A stretch of 64,000 nt of DNA from assembly GCA_016290215.1 (NCBI GenBank), contig JAEETH010000005.1, positions 1-64,000 on the forward strand, in the 5' to 3' direction. Below are positions 1-11,700 of this stretch, one piece after another. Under the pieces are notes generated by a model that did not search any database, was not told where the DNA came from, and worked only from the letters and a program-made list of their open reading frames with translations. How positions within the stretch are numbered: position 1 is the stretch's first letter; every line of letters starts with the position of its first letter. A program made the position numbers and the translations under genes. Source of the DNA: Bacteroidales bacterium. GTDB taxonomy: Bacteria > Bacteroidota > Bacteroidia > Bacteroidales > F082.

Positions 1-300
1 TACATGAAGAAGGAAGACGGCACCAACGCCAAGGTGGACGACAGCCTCGAGTTCAAGGTCCTTGAGTTCAACAAGGAAAGCAAGAAGATCATTCTCGCCC
101 TGCCTAAGGTAGAGGAAGAGAAGGAAGCTCCAGCCAAGAGCCCAGAGGAAAAGGCCGCTGAAAAGGCAGCCAAGCAAGCCAAGCGCACTGTGAAGGAAAT
201 CAATGACAACATTGAGCACAGCACCCTCGGCGACCTCGAAGTCCTTGCTGGTCTGAAAGAAAACCTTGAGAAGCAAGAGAAAGCCCAGAAAGGCGAATAA
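1..300 (+). CDS. rpsA: 30S ribosomal protein S1, C-terminal end (partial)
   Basis: The frame is open from the window edge, so this is the 3' end of a longer gene. The visible part begins inside the last S1 RNA-binding repeat: DDSLEFKVLEFNKESKKI is the typical end of an S1 domain in Bacteroidota S1 proteins. A Lys/Glu/Ala-rich charged tail follows and ends in QKGE. S1 binds mRNA on the 30S subunit and helps initiation. The tail from about position 160 to the stop, with the bases after it, recurs at 5372-5563 as the end of the next gene, with no indels. A strong hairpin terminator follows the stop. Identification rests on the S1 end motif and tail; the rest of the gene lies outside the window. 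Confidence 0.9.
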   Translation, partial: YMKKEDGTNAKVDDSLEFKVLEFNKESKKIILALPKVEEEKEAPAKSPEEKAAEKAAKQAKRTVKEINDNIEHSTLGDLEVLAGLKENLEKQEKAQKGE

Positions 301-351
301 TCGCTTCACTTGCTGAAAAGCCAAACTGCCGCTCTCGTTTGAGGGCGGCTG
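160..351 (+). repeat. rpsA tail plus terminator, copy 1 of a two-copy direct repeat
   Basis: This block of about 190 bp covers the last 46 codons of rpsA, the stop, the spacer and the terminator hairpin. It aligns without gaps to 5372-5563 at an offset of 5212 bases, with roughly nine in ten bases the same by eye. Confidence 0.9.
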
Positions 352-358
352 TTTTTTT
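328..358 (+). terminator. Rho-independent terminator of rpsA, founder copy of a repeated terminator
   Basis: A 9-bp stem (GCCGCTCTC / GAGGGCGGC) with loop GTTT is followed by a run of T. The same core hairpin recurs at 5538-5563, 16993-17018, 35741-35770 and 42395-42420, each time after the stop of a surface-protein gene. Confidence 0.9.
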
Positions 359-373
359 GTTTCCAACAAACAC

Positions 374-402
374 CTTGCGCAAAGGAAAAATCCTTAACTT
401 TG
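374..402 (+). promoter_or_regulatory. Bacteroidota-type promoter of the C10 protease gene
   Basis: TAACTTTG at 395-402 matches the -7 consensus TAnnTTTG. CTTG at 374-377 lies 17 bases upstream as a weak -33 element. The start codon at 425 is 22 bases downstream. Confidence 0.55.
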
Positions 403-424
403 TCCCCAAACAATCCCGAGCAAT

Positions 425-3400
425 ATGAAAAAGAGAATCCTTACACTAATCCTGCTTCTTGTGGCAGCCACATTCGTCGCAGAAGCCAACCCCGTTGGTT
501 TAAGAACAGCCCAAGAGGTGGTGGTGAAATTCATGAACGCCAATTCTAAAGTACCCTTGCGTGGTGCGGAAGACCTCCAGTTAGTGACCATCTACAACAT
601 TTCCCGAGGCGATGCGGCCTTTTACGTGTTCAACACGCCCAATGGCTATGTTATCGTTTCGGCCGACGACTGCGCCACGCCCATCTTGGGTTATTCCAAT
701 GAAGGCCAGTTTGACGTGAACAACATTCCGATTCAATTACAGGATTATCTGCAAGACTTTGTTGAGCAAATCCAATATGGCATTGAGAATCATCTGGAAG
801 CTGATGAACAGACGCTTCAACAATGGGAACTAGTGAGAACCGTTGGACGATTGACCAATAGCCGTTCCGATGAAGTGGTGGAACCGTTGCTTACCACAAA
901 ATGGAGTCAGAGTTCTCCATATAACATGTATGTTCCAAACGGTTATCCTGCGGGCTGTGTGGCCACCGCCATGGCACAAATCATGAAATATTGGGAATGG
1001 CCTGTGCAAGGGGTAGGCGAACATTCCTACCAGTGGAATGACCAGACCCTAAGCGCCAATTTTATAGAGACTATATACGATTGGGACAATATGCTCGACA
1101 GTTACGGTAGTTCTACACAGGAACAAAAGGAAGCTGTGGCCACGTTGATGTGGCATTGTGGCGTTGCCGTTAATATGCAATATGCTCCAAATTCGTCTGG
1201 GGCAAGCTCTAATGACCTCCCTTCTGCTTTGGTGAACTATTTCGGCTATTCTGATGAGATGTCTCAAGTTTACAAAAACAACTATAGTGATGAGGATTGG
1301 CTGAATCTGTTGAAGAGTTATCTTGATTTAGGCTGTCCGATACACTATAGTGGCAGGGATACCTCTACTGGAAGTGGTCATAGTTTCGTTTGTGATGGTT
1401 ATGATGCAAACAACCTGTTGCATTTCAATTGGGGATGGGGCGGTTACTGTGATGGCTATTTTTCCATTAATGCCATGAATCCAAGCTATCATGACTATAC
1501 CAGCAACAATATGGCCACAATCAACATCCGTCCTGGATGCACTTCAGGCAATACCTATCAGATTACGGTTTCAACCGACTCAACAAATGGTGGAACCGTT
1601 AGCGGTGCTGGTTCATACGATTGTGGAGAAATCTGTACATTGACAGCAACTGCCATCGGCGAATATTCCTTTATGTATTGGACTGAAGAGGGTGAGCCGG
1701 TTTCTTCCGAAGCCTCTTATTCATTCATTGCCATGAACAACAGAAATTTGGTGGCTCATTTTGGACTGCCCTTCACTATTACGGCCTCGGCTAATCCTGC
1801 AGAAGGCGGAACGGTGAGTGGAGGTGGGATTTGCTACTATAATCAGCATGTCACACTCATAGCCACAGCCAATGAAGGTTATGTGTTCGACAAATGGACC
1901 AAGGACGGTGAGGATTTTTCATACTATCCCACATTGAACCTGACCGTAACTGAGGCTGCGGAATATGTGGCGTATTTCCAACAGATGAATGGTATAGTGA
2001 TAGGGGACCCAACCAACGTCAACTATTATTTTCCGATTACTGGTAATTATTCTTTGACACAGCAAATCTATACAGCCGAGGAGATGGGTGGTGAAGCCTG
2101 CGAGATTTCCAGCGTGTCTTTTTTCAACACAGTGTCAGGCGGATTATTTAACCTCACCCTATATATGGTCAGTACCAGCAAGACAGCATTCGATGGCACC
2201 AACGATTGGATTCTGGTCACTGAGGCGAATCAGGTGTTCAGTGGCAGTGTTTACATGGCCGCAAAAAGTTGGACGACCATCTATTTTGCCACACCATTCT
2301 CCTATGATGGCTCTTCAAATGTTGCTCTGATAGTGGACAATAACTCAAGTACTTCTAGTATGTTCTGTCGCACTTTTAAAACAGATGAGAAACAGGCCAT
2401 TTGCATATATGGTTATGACACGAATTACGATCCTTACCATCCTTCCGGTTATACAGGTACGCTCGTTTCATGGAAGAACCAAGTCGTATTTGGTATTCCG
2501 AACTATGATTATTGTGTTACGGCTTCAGCCGCTCCAAACGAGGGAGGCACGGTAAGTGGAGGAGGCCTTTACTACCTCAATCAGCCCATCACCCTCACAG
2601 CAACGCCCAACGAAGGTTATGTGTTCAACAACTGGACAAAAGATGGGGATGTGGTTTCTTATCTATCCACATTGAACTTGACTGTGACAGCGTCGGTCGA
2701 ATATGTGGCGCATTTCCAGCAGATAGGTGGTATAGTGATAGGGGACGCAACCTCCATCAACTATTATCTACCGACTAATGGCAGGTATTCTTTGAGTCAG
2801 CAAATCTACACGGCCGAGGAGATGGGAGGCGAAGCCTGCGGGATTTCCAGTGTGTCGTTTTTCAATACATGTGATTATGGCTTAACTCGCAACATGGATG
2901 TCTACATGGTTAATACCGACAAGGTTTCGTTTGAGAGCAATTCTGATTGGATTTCCGTGTCGGATGATGATTTGGTTTTCAGCGGCAGTTTTACTTTCAC
3001 TGCCCAAACTTGGGCGACCATCTATTTTGACACACCATTCTTCTATGACGGTTCTTCAAATGTTGCTCTGATAGTGGACGACAACTCAAACTCATATAAT
3101 TCTAGTGATATAAGATGTCGCACTTTTGAAACGAATGAGAATCAAGCCATTTACATATTTGGCACTGACACGAATTTCGATCCGTACCATCCTTCCGGTG
3201 GTTCGCTCATATCCAGGAAGAACCAAATTGTGTTCCATCAGCTCAGAACAGTCACTGCCACAGCCAGTCCTGTTGAAGGAGGAACGGTTAACGGTGGGGG
3301 AGCCTATGCTCATGGATTGACTTGCACCTTAACGGCTACGCCCAATGCCGGATACTACTTCCTGAATTGGACAGAAGATGGGGAAGTGGTGACGTACGAT

Positions 3401-5512
3401 GCCGACTATTCCTTCACAGTCAATGGTGACAGAAACTTGGTGGCCAACTTTATTGAAGGAGAGTCGATATGTACAATTAACTTTGATTTGTACGACTCAA
3501 ACAGCAATGGTTGGAGTGGCAATTACTTGGTTGTAGACTATGGTAACGGTAATTCCGAACAGCTTACGGTGGAAAGCGGTGCGTCGGCATCGTTTTCCCG
3601 TGAAATTGCAACGGGAAGCACTATTGCGTTGTCGTGGATTACGGGCACAAGCACAAGCCAATGTTCGTTCGACATTAAATTTGACAACGGTGTTCTGATA
3701 TACCATAAAACTGGTCTCAATTCCAATTTCCAACAAGAGCTTTATGTCAACTGCGCGGTTGCCTCTGCACCTTGCACTATCACCGCTATTGCCGATCCCG
3801 AGGAGGGCGGTATGGTCGAGGGGGTGGGTACTTATGATAGTGGAACGGTCATTACACTGTTGGCCACGCCTGGCTTTCCTTGCACGCTGACAGCCACTCC
3901 CAATGAAGGCTACCTGTTCTTGCACTGGAGCAAGAATGGCGAAGTGGTCAGTTGCAAAGCCACCTATAGCTTTACAGTGACTGAAGATACTGAAGTTAAT
4001 GCAATCTTTATGCATATTGACGGCAGGCTGATTGGAAGTGGTGAGATAACAAGTTCGTATCTGCCGAGCTATTCTTATTGTAGGTATTCCCTTTCTCAAC
4101 AAATTTATACGCCAGAGGAAATAGGTGAGGCGGGAAGCATTACCTCCATTTCTTTCTATAATGCAGGCAGTACAAAATCTCGTATTTACGACATCTATAT
4201 GGTGCATACCGACAAATCGTCTTTCGACAGTAATACGGACTGGATGCCAGTAACAGAAGTTGACCGGGTGTATAGGGGTAACGTGACCATGACAAAGGGG
4301 TATTGGACTACTCTGGTTCTTGACACGCCTTTTGCTTATGATGGTACATCCAATCTTGCCATTGTTGTTCATGACAATAAAGGAAGTTACACGGAGTCTT
4401 TCCAAATGTATTGTCGTGTGTTCAATGCCCAAGGCTACCAGGCCATCTATGATTACAGTGACGGCAACATCTACAACCCAAGCAACCCTTCGACTTATAG
4501 TGGCACTCGTGTCTCGTGGAAGAACCAGATAATATTGGGTGTCATGCCAGCCTATCGTTTCGTCACAGCAGGCACATGGGGCAACGCCACCAACTGGAGC
4601 GGAGGAACATTGCCTGGAGCCAACGATGAAGTCTTCATTGATGCCTCGTGCCAATTGGATATGGATGCAACAGTGGCCTCATTGACTGTTTCTAACGGCC
4701 AATCACTTGCACTGCAGTCAGGTAAGACGCTTACCGTTACAAATGTTTTGACCAATGCTGCAACGACAGGCTTAGTCATCGAGGACGGAGCCCAACTTGT
4801 TCATGCTTCCGAGAATGTCAGCGCAATGGTAAAGAAGAACATTGTTGGCCATGGTACGAATAATGGAAAGTATTACCTCATCTCTAACCCGCTCACTACG
4901 GTTGTCGACCCTGAAATGTCGAGTGTCAACCATCTCATCACAGGTGATTACGACCTCTACGACTGGCTCCCTAATGCCTCAGATCACCTTGAATGGAGAA
5001 ACTTCAAGGACAACATCTTTTTGATGTCTCCCGAAGGTTTTGGTTATCTCTACGCCAACCGAAACGGCGTGGAGTTGAGCTTCCCAGGCATCCTCAAGCC
5101 GAGCAATAATCGCTATGCCAAATCCGTAAGCTACGATTCAGGCGATACTGATCATCCTGGCTGGAACCTTATCGGCAACCCCTTCGTGTGCAATGCCTAT
5201 CTTGTCGATGAGGAAGGGACCCCCTTGCCATACTATAGGATGAACGCTACAGGTAATGGCTTTGAGGCTGTTGCGCCGGGTACGCCTATTGCTCCTATGG
5301 AAGGGGTATTCTATAAGGCTTCTGGAAACGGGACTGTGTATTTCACAAGAATCGCGCCATCGGAGTCAGCCGACAAGGCCGCCAAGCAAGCCAAGCGTAC
5401 TGTGAAGCAAAACAATGACGACATGGAGCACAGCACCCTCGGCGACCTCGAAGTCCTCGATGGCTTGAAGGAAAACCTTGAGAAGCAGGAGAAAGCCCAG
5501 AAAGGCGAATAA
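425..5512 (+). CDS. Secreted C10-family (streptopain-like) cysteine protease with adhesin repeats and an rpsA-derived tail
   Basis: Residues 1-21 are a signal peptide. Residues 25-150 resemble the Spi_C10 propeptide and residues 150-375 a peptidase C10 domain (SpeB/PrtT type). The nucleophile Cys178 sits in PAGCVATAMAQIMKYW, His319 in GSGHSFVCDGYD, and Asn335-Trp336 in HFNWGWGG, so the catalytic residues look intact. The rest is modular: InlB-like B-repeats (first at 378-449), three related beta-domains starting near 522, 768 and 1199 (hallmark SLSQQIYT), one DLYDSxxNGW domain, and a conserved module (1376-1640) with YLISNPL and WNLIGNPF. The last 47 residues copy the rpsA tail, so no T9SS sorting domain is visible at the C-terminus. 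The B-repeat near 3780-4010 contains an internal partial duplication. Role: extracellular proteolysis coupled to adhesion (inference). Confidence 0.9.
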   Translation: MKKRILTLILLLVAATFVAEANPVGLRTAQEVVVKFMNANSKVPLRGAEDLQLVTIYNISRGDAAFYVFNTPNGYVIVSADDCATPILGYSNEGQFDVNNIPIQLQDYLQDFVEQIQYGIENHLEADEQTLQQWELVRTVGRLTNSRSDEVVEPLLTTKWSQSSPYNMYVPNGYPAGCVATAMAQIMKYWEWPVQGVGEHSYQWNDQTLSANFIETIYDWDNMLDSYGSSTQEQKEAVATLMWHCGVAVNMQYAPNSSGASSNDLPSALVNYFGYSDEMSQVYKNNYSDEDWLNLLKSYLDLGCPIHYSGRDTSTGSGHSFVCDGYDANNLLHFNWGWGGYCDGYFSINAMNPSYHDYTSNNMATINIRPGCTSGNTYQITVSTDSTNGGTVSGAGSYDCGEICTLTATAIGEYSFMYWTEEGEPVSSEASYSFIAMNNRNLVAHFGLPFTITASANPAEGGTVSGGGICYYNQHVTLIATANEGYVFDKWTKDGEDFSYYPTLNLTVTEAAEYVAYFQQMNGIVIGDPTNVNYYFPITGNYSLTQQIYTAEEMGGEACEISSVSFFNTVSGGLFNLTLYMVSTSKTAFDGTNDWILVTEANQVFSGSVYMAAKSWTTIYFATPFSYDGSSNVALIVDNNSSTSSMFCRTFKTDEKQAICIYGYDTNYDPYHPSGYTGTLVSWKNQVVFGIPNYDYCVTASAAPNEGGTVSGGGLYYLNQPITLTATPNEGYVFNNWTKDGDVVSYLSTLNLTVTASVEYVAHFQQIGGIVIGDATSINYYLPTNGRYSLSQQIYTAEEMGGEACGISSVSFFNTCDYGLTRNMDVYMVNTDKVSFESNSDWISVSDDDLVFSGSFTFTAQTWATIYFDTPFFYDGSSNVALIVDDNSNSYNSSDIRCRTFETNENQAIYIFGTDTNFDPYHPSGGSLISRKNQIVFHQLRTVTATASPVEGGTVNGGGAYAHGLTCTLTATPNAGYYFLNWTEDGEVVTYDADYSFTVNGDRNLVANFIEGESICTINFDLYDSNSNGWSGNYLVVDYGNGNSEQLTVESGASASFSREIATGSTIALSWITGTSTSQCSFDIKFDNGVLIYHKTGLNSNFQQELYVNCAVASAPCTITAIADPEEGGMVEGVGTYDSGTVITLLATPGFPCTLTATPNEGYLFLHWSKNGEVVSCKATYSFTVTEDTEVNAIFMHIDGRLIGSGEITSSYLPSYSYCRYSLSQQIYTPEEIGEAGSITSISFYNAGSTKSRIYDIYMVHTDKSSFDSNTDWMPVTEVDRVYRGNVTMTKGYWTTLVLDTPFAYDGTSNLAIVVHDNKGSYTESFQMYCRVFNAQGYQAIYDYSDGNIYNPSNPSTYSGTRVSWKNQIILGVMPAYRFVTAGTWGNATNWSGGTLPGANDEVFIDASCQLDMDATVASLTVSNGQSLALQSGKTLTVTNVLTNAATTGLVIEDGAQLVHASENVSAMVKKNIVGHGTNNGKYYLISNPLTTVVDPEMSSVNHLITGDYDLYDWLPNASDHLEWRNFKDNIFLMSPEGFGYLYANRNGVELSFPGILKPSNNRYAKSVSYDSGDTDHPGWNLIGNPFVCNAYLVDEEGTPLPYYRMNATGNGFEAVAPGTPIAPMEGVFYKASGNGTVYFTRIAPSESADKAAKQAKRTVKQNNDDMEHSTLGDLEVLDGLKENLEKQEKAQKGE

Positions 5513-5563
5513 TCGCTTCACTTGCTGAAAAGCCCAACGGCCGCTCTCGATTGAGGGCGGTCG
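5372..5563 (+). repeat. rpsA tail plus terminator, copy 2, fused to the adhesin gene end
   Basis: This second copy of 160-351 supplies the stop codon and terminator of the C10 protease gene. The fusion point lies just after the sequence YFTRIAPS, where paralogous proteins in this window also end or change domain. Confidence 0.9.
5538..5563 (+). terminator. Terminator hairpin after the C10 protease gene
   Basis: An 11-bp stem (CGGCCGCTCTC / GAGGGCGGTCG, one G-T pair) with loop GATT. The T-run is interrupted (TTTGTTG), so it may be weaker than the rpsA copy. Confidence 0.75.
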
Positions 5564-5573
5564 TTTGTTGTCC

Positions 5574-5640
5574 TGCGGTTGCCACGCTGTGACAGCCCTA
5601 CACCCATGTCTGTAGGGCTGTAGTACCACGGCAGCCGCTT
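5574..5640. repeat. Imperfect inverted repeat (REP-like)
   Basis: The core is a perfect 11-bp stem, ACAGCCCTACA (5592-5602) with TGTAGGGCTGT (5611-5621). The outer arms GCGGTTGCC and GGCAGCCGC also pair. The left half recurs at about 17029-17063 after another terminator copy. No coding potential is evident in 5513-5798 apart from this element and the promoter. Confidence 0.6.
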
Positions 5641-5721
5641 TGTCAATTAATGATAATTCGTGGACAATTCATGACAATTCATGTGGAAAACACATCCGAA
5701 AAATACAAAATAAAATATTAT

Positions 5722-5752
5722 TTTGTAAAAAATGATTTTATCCCTATCTTTG
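5722..5752 (+). promoter_or_regulatory. Full-consensus Bacteroidota promoter
   Basis: TTTG (5722-5725), exactly 19 bases, then TATCTTTG (5745-5752). Both elements match consensus. The start codon at 5799 leaves a leader of about 40 bases. Confidence 0.8.
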
Positions 5753-5798
5753 AAGCGTCTTTAACCAGCAATTATCAACCAACAAAAATCATAACGTT

Positions 5799-8700
5799 AT
5801 GAAGAAATTTCTACAACACCAAAAAGGTTTTTTCGCCACCCAACAGAAACATGAAATGAACCTAAGCTGTCGTTTCCACGCTGTTCTTTTCTTGCTCCTT
5901 GTGCTCCTCGCGCCTTGGACAGCAAAAGCACAAACTACGGTGACCATCGGAACAAGAACCACTCAAAATGCAGGCCTCAACTTCAACAACAACAGCATCA
6001 TCACCTTCGCCGACCCCAATGTGAAGCAGATCTGCGTGCAGTATTGGGACACCAACAACGACGGCGAGCTGAGCTATGCCGAAGCCGCTGTGGTGACGAG
6101 TTTGATACCTGCTGGCGAGAATGAAAGTCCGTTCTACTATAACGATAATGTCACCTCTTTCGACGAACTGCAGTACTTCACGGGTCTCACAACCATCGAA
6201 CTCGCAGCTTTCGCTTACTGCAGAAACTTGGCCTCAGTCATCATCCCCTCATCCGTGACCTCCCTTAGACGTAGGGCATTTTGCGGCACCGCCTTGACCT
6301 CGTTGGACATTCCGAATTCCGTGAACACCATTGGGAGCGATGCCGTCTCCGAATGCTACAATCTCCAAACCGTCACTTTGCCCAACACACTTACCACCAT
6401 CGGGAGCATGGCTTTCTATTATTGCACTAGCCTGACCTCTATCGAGATTCCTGCCTCAGTGACAACCATAGGTTATAATCCTTTTTCGCGTTGCCCTTCT
6501 TTGGCCTCCATCATGGTGGATGAAAACAATACGGTGTACAGCTCACCCAACAATTGCAACGCCATCATCAAGACGGAAACCCACACCCTGATTTCGGGAT
6601 GCATGAACACCATCATCCCTGATGTTGTCACGACCATCGGGGAAGATGCTTTCTTGGGTTCTGGACTGGTTTCGGTGATCATCCCAAATAACGTAACAGC
6701 CATCGGTGAACGAGCTTTTTTCGATTGCTACAGCTTAACCTCGGTGGTTCTTCCCAATAATTTGACAGTCATCAGCTCTGAGACTTTCCGTGGTTGCACG
6801 GCATTGCCCTCAATAGAAATCCCCAACTCCGTGACAAGTATTGGCACGTGGGCTTTCTTTGAATGCAATAGTTTGACCTCTTTCGTGATTCCCGCCACAG
6901 TGACATCCCTAGGCTATAATCCTTTCGGTCAATGCGCTTCTCTTGTATCCATCACCGTGGACGGAAACAACCCAGTGTACAGCTCGCCAAACAACTGCAA
7001 CGCCATCATCGAGACGACAACCCACACCCTGGTCACAGCTTGCATAAACACCGTCATCCCAGATGATGTCACGACTATTGGGGTATACGCTATCATGGTA
7101 TCCAACCTAACCTCCATCGAGATTCCAAACTCCGTGACTTCTATCCTTGGCTTCTCATTTTGGCAAACTCCTCTGACTTCGATTGAAATTCCGAACAGCG
7201 TGACCTCCATAGGCGAATATGCGTTCTATTGTTGCACCGCCCTGGCCTCCATTACCATGCGGTCCATCATGCCACCCGTCTTGGGTAACGGAGCTTTCGC
7301 GGAGGTACCCACCGACATCCCCGTCTATGTGCCATGCGGGTCGATGGAGGCTTACCAGACCTATGACAACGGCGCTCCCTGGGGCGGCTTCATCAACTTC
7401 CAATGCCTGCCCTATGACGCCTACCCCTATGTGGAAAACTTTGAAACGTCCTGCGATTGGCGACTCATCAACGGCGACCTCACCAACAAATGGGTTTGGG
7501 GCGAAGCCAGCACCCGAAGCAACCACTACCTCTATATTAGCAATAACAACGGCGTAAGTTGCAATTACAGCATTACTAGCCCAGCCATGGTCTATGCCAC
7601 CAAGCTGTTCCACTTCGAGGAAGGCTGGTATCGTTTCCAATACGATTGGCTAGCCTACGGCGAAAGAGACTACGACTACCTGAGGGTGGCCTTGGTGCCT
7701 GCTTCGGTCGAGTTGTCGGCTGGCACATCGGTTCCTTCCGGGTTTTCCTATCAAGCCTTGCCTACAGGATGGATAGCTTTGGACGGAGGTGCACAACTCA
7801 ACCAGAATTCATGGTGGCAGACCACCTACAGCGAAATCAATGTGCCAAGCGGTGACTACTTGATGGTGTTCGCATGGCGCAACGACAATAGTGTTGGCAC
7901 TCAGCCTCCTGCGTCTATCGACAATGTGAGCATCAGGCACATCACCTGCGTCGCACCTACACAACTGACCACCCAGCAAGTGGGCGCAACCCAGGTTACC
8001 TTGGACTGGACACCTGTCGGCGACGAGGATGGATGGGATGTCTGGCTCAGCTGGACCAGTGGCGAGGAGACCTGCTACGTGCCTTACACGGCAACCACGC
8101 ACCCCTTCACCCTCACTGGATTGTCAGCAGGCAGAACCTACACGGCCAACGTGTATGCGGTTTGTGGGCCCGACAATGCGAGCTTGTCAAGCAACGAGAT
8201 AAGCTTTACCACATCCACCAATCTTTGCGACAACCCAATCACCCTCCCCTTTACGGAGAACTTCGATGGCTATACGGGCACCACTTCGGGCTCGGTGAAC
8301 ATCCTGCCTAGCTGCTGGAGCCGCATCAACACGACGACGGCGAGCAACTTCACTGGATATCCCTCGATTTTTGAATACAGCAGTTATGCGCATTCCAGCA
8401 ACAATTTCCTGTTCTTCATGTCCAACTATAACAATGGCGACGACCCGCAAGACCAGTACATCATCCTGCCTAACATGGAGAACGTGAATGGCTTGGCCCT
8501 GAGCCTCTATGCAAGAGCTGTTGCCAGCAATCGTGTAGCCTACTTCGAAGTGGGCGTCATGACCAACCCGACGGATGCCAGTACCTTCACTGAAGTGGCT
8601 TCTTTCACACCCACTGGTACAACATACGAGCAATACTCCGTTACCTTTGGCAGTTACATGGGTACGGGTACCTTCATTGCCATCAGGTTGCCCGCAGCTT

Positions 8701-11700
8701 CATCCGAAGTGCTTTATCGTGGCTTGTGCATTGACGACGTGATTATTACGGAGACAAGCACTACATTCTGCAATCCCGAAGACCAGTGCGAGCTCACCTT
8801 CACGCTCATCGACAGCTACGGCGACACATGGAACGGCAATGCCATCAAGGTGGTGGACGAGGAAACAAACCTTGTTTTGGCTATAATGACCAACGACTAC
8901 AACAACTACCAAGCGACAGGTCAATCAGGAGCCTATACGCAAACCAAGACCCTTACGGTGTGCGACGGTCGTGAGCTACGCTTCGAATGGGTCAAAGGAA
9001 GTTGGGCAACCGAATGCTCGTATAAAATCGCCGATGCCAACGGAACAGTCATCGTTCAGGGCACAGGCAGTAGCAGCATGAACACTGGCGATGTGCTGGG
9101 CAACTATACGGTGAATTGTGCCCTAATCCCTATCTTCTTCACCGATGGCGACTGGAACGACAGCAACTGTTGGAGTACGGGCACAGTGCCTGCACCAGGC
9201 AGCAACGTAGAAATCAGGGCCAATGTCACTATCCCCGCTGGATACACTGCCATAGCCGATTTCATCGACTTGTACAGTGTTGGCTCCATCACCATCGAAG
9301 ACGGTGGCCAGTTGAGACACAACATGAGATACCTCAGGGTGACGATGAAGAAAAACATCGTACCTTATACCGAGGTGAACGGTACGGGTAACTACCATCT
9401 GTTGGCGTTCCCATTCAGTGAGCAGGTCGCCGTGCCGGCGGCCATGATCGCCACCGAAGGCTACGACTTCTACAAGTTCGACCCAAACTATCAGGATGCC
9501 GAATGGCGTAACAACAGGCAGCAGGCCATCGCCTCCGTGGGCGGCACCACAGGTTACCTCTATGCCAATCCCGAGCCCATCGTGTTGTCGTTGTCAGGTA
9601 AGACCTACCCATCATTTGATGATGAATCCATAATCGTGACCGTCCCCTATACCGAGGGCTCAAGCAACCTCTTCAACGGATGGGCACTCTTGGGCAACCC
9701 TTTTACCTGCGAAGCCTATGTCTATTCTTTTGACCCCGACTTGGATTATGTCCCGATGGAGGTCATGGTGTATGACGACAATGGCCGATTGGTGACCCTC
9801 AATGGAGGCCCCCTCCGTCCGATGCAGGGCTTCTTCGTGAAGGTGACGCAGACGACGAGAGTTTACATCTGGAATAATCCCCACCCGGATTTCCACTATT
9901 ATGTCGACCTCGGCCTGCCGAGCGGCACCTTGTGGGCCACCTGCAATTTGGGCGCCGACACACCCGAAGGTTACGGCGACTACTTCGCCTGGGGCGAGAC
10001 GCATCCCAAGACCAATTATGATTGGAGCAACTACCAACATTGCAACGGCAGTTACAGCACCATTACCAAGTATTGCAACAACTCCAGTTACAGCTACAAC
10101 GGCTATACCGATAACCTGACTACCCTGTTGATTGAGGACGACGCGGCCACGGCCAATTGGAGCGAAGACTGGCGTATGCCTACCGTGGAAGAGTGGTCAG
10201 AGCTTTACGCAAATACCACCTCCACAGAGGCTACCTTGAATGGTGTGGCCGGACGACGTTTCACCGCTGCCAACGGCAACAGCATCTTCCTGCCCTATTC
10301 GGGTTATCGCTATGAGAGCACACTTAGCAATGCTGGCAGTGACGGTTACTATTGGTCGAGTATGCTCAATTCTAGCAATCAGAATTCGGCCAGGTCCTTC
10401 CACTTCACTTCAGGCAACACTACGCAGTACATCATCTCGCGTTGCCCTGGTTTCTCCGTCCGTCCTGTGTTGGCCGAGCAAACGCCCACCGAATCCTATA
10501 TGGTGACAGCCACGGCGGCCCCAAACACCTACGGCAAGGTCACTAACAGGCAGCAGGGCACGACCTGCACCCTCACAGCCACGCCCAATGCGAACTACGT
10601 CTTCGTCAACTGGACGGAGAATGGCGTAGTGGTCTCCACCGATGCCACTTATACCTTCATCGTGGAGAGCAGCCGCAACTTAGTGGCGAATTTCATGCAG
10701 CCGCCCACCTATATCGACCTCGGCCTGCCGAGCGGCACTTTATGGGCCACCTGCAACGTGGGAGCCAACACCCCCGAAGGCTACGGTGACTACTTCGCCT
10801 GGGGCGAGACCACGCCGAAGGATGACTACAGTTGGGACACTTACCAGCACTGCAACGGCAGTGAAAACACGCTTACCAAATACTGCAGCCTTGCGGAATA
10901 CGGCTACAACAGTTTCACCGACAATCTGACCACCTTGCAGCTCGAGGACGACGCTGCCACGGCCAACTGGGGCGACGACTGGCGTATGCCCACCAAGGAG
11001 GAGTTTGAGGAACTCTATAACAACACGACTGTGACCTGGACGACACGAAACGGCGTGAACGGCAGACTTTTCACCGCGAGCAATGGCAACAGTCTCTTCC
11101 TTCCCGCTGCTGGCCGCCGTTATGACGATGAGCTCGAAGTCGCTGGCGATTGGGGCACCTACTGGTCGAGTTCGCTCATCACGGACTGCCCGAGGAACGC
11201 GTGGTACTTCTTCTTCAATTCGGGCGACGACGACACTTACTCCTTCTACCGCAACTATGGGTTACCTGTACGGCCCGTGCGCAACTTTTGTCACATCACG
11301 GTTACGACCCCGTATAATGGCGGCACCGTCACAGGTGCAGGCACCTTCTTTTTCGGTCAAAGCTGCACGGTAACAGCCACGCCCAATGCGAACTACGTCT
11401 TCGTCAACTGGACGGAGAATGGCGTAGTGGTCTCCACCGATGCCACTTATACCTTCATCGTGGAGAGCAGCCGCAACTTAGTGGCGAATTTCATGCAGCC
11501 GCCCACCTATGTTGACCTCGGCCTGCCGAGCGGCACTTTATGGGCCACCTGCAATGTGGGTGCTGACAACCCCGAGGAATACGGCGACTACTTCGCCTGG
11601 GGCGAGATTGCGCCGAAGGATGTCTATAGTTGGGACACTTACCAGCACTGCAACGGCAGTGAAAACACCCTCACCAAGTACTGCAACAATGCGGAATACG

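Noticed and set aside
3497-4654. A 385-codon open frame on the - strand inside the C10 protease gene
   Set aside because: It is antisense to well-supported repeat domains, its product has low-complexity composition, and no promoter or leader fits; it is a codon-bias shadow.
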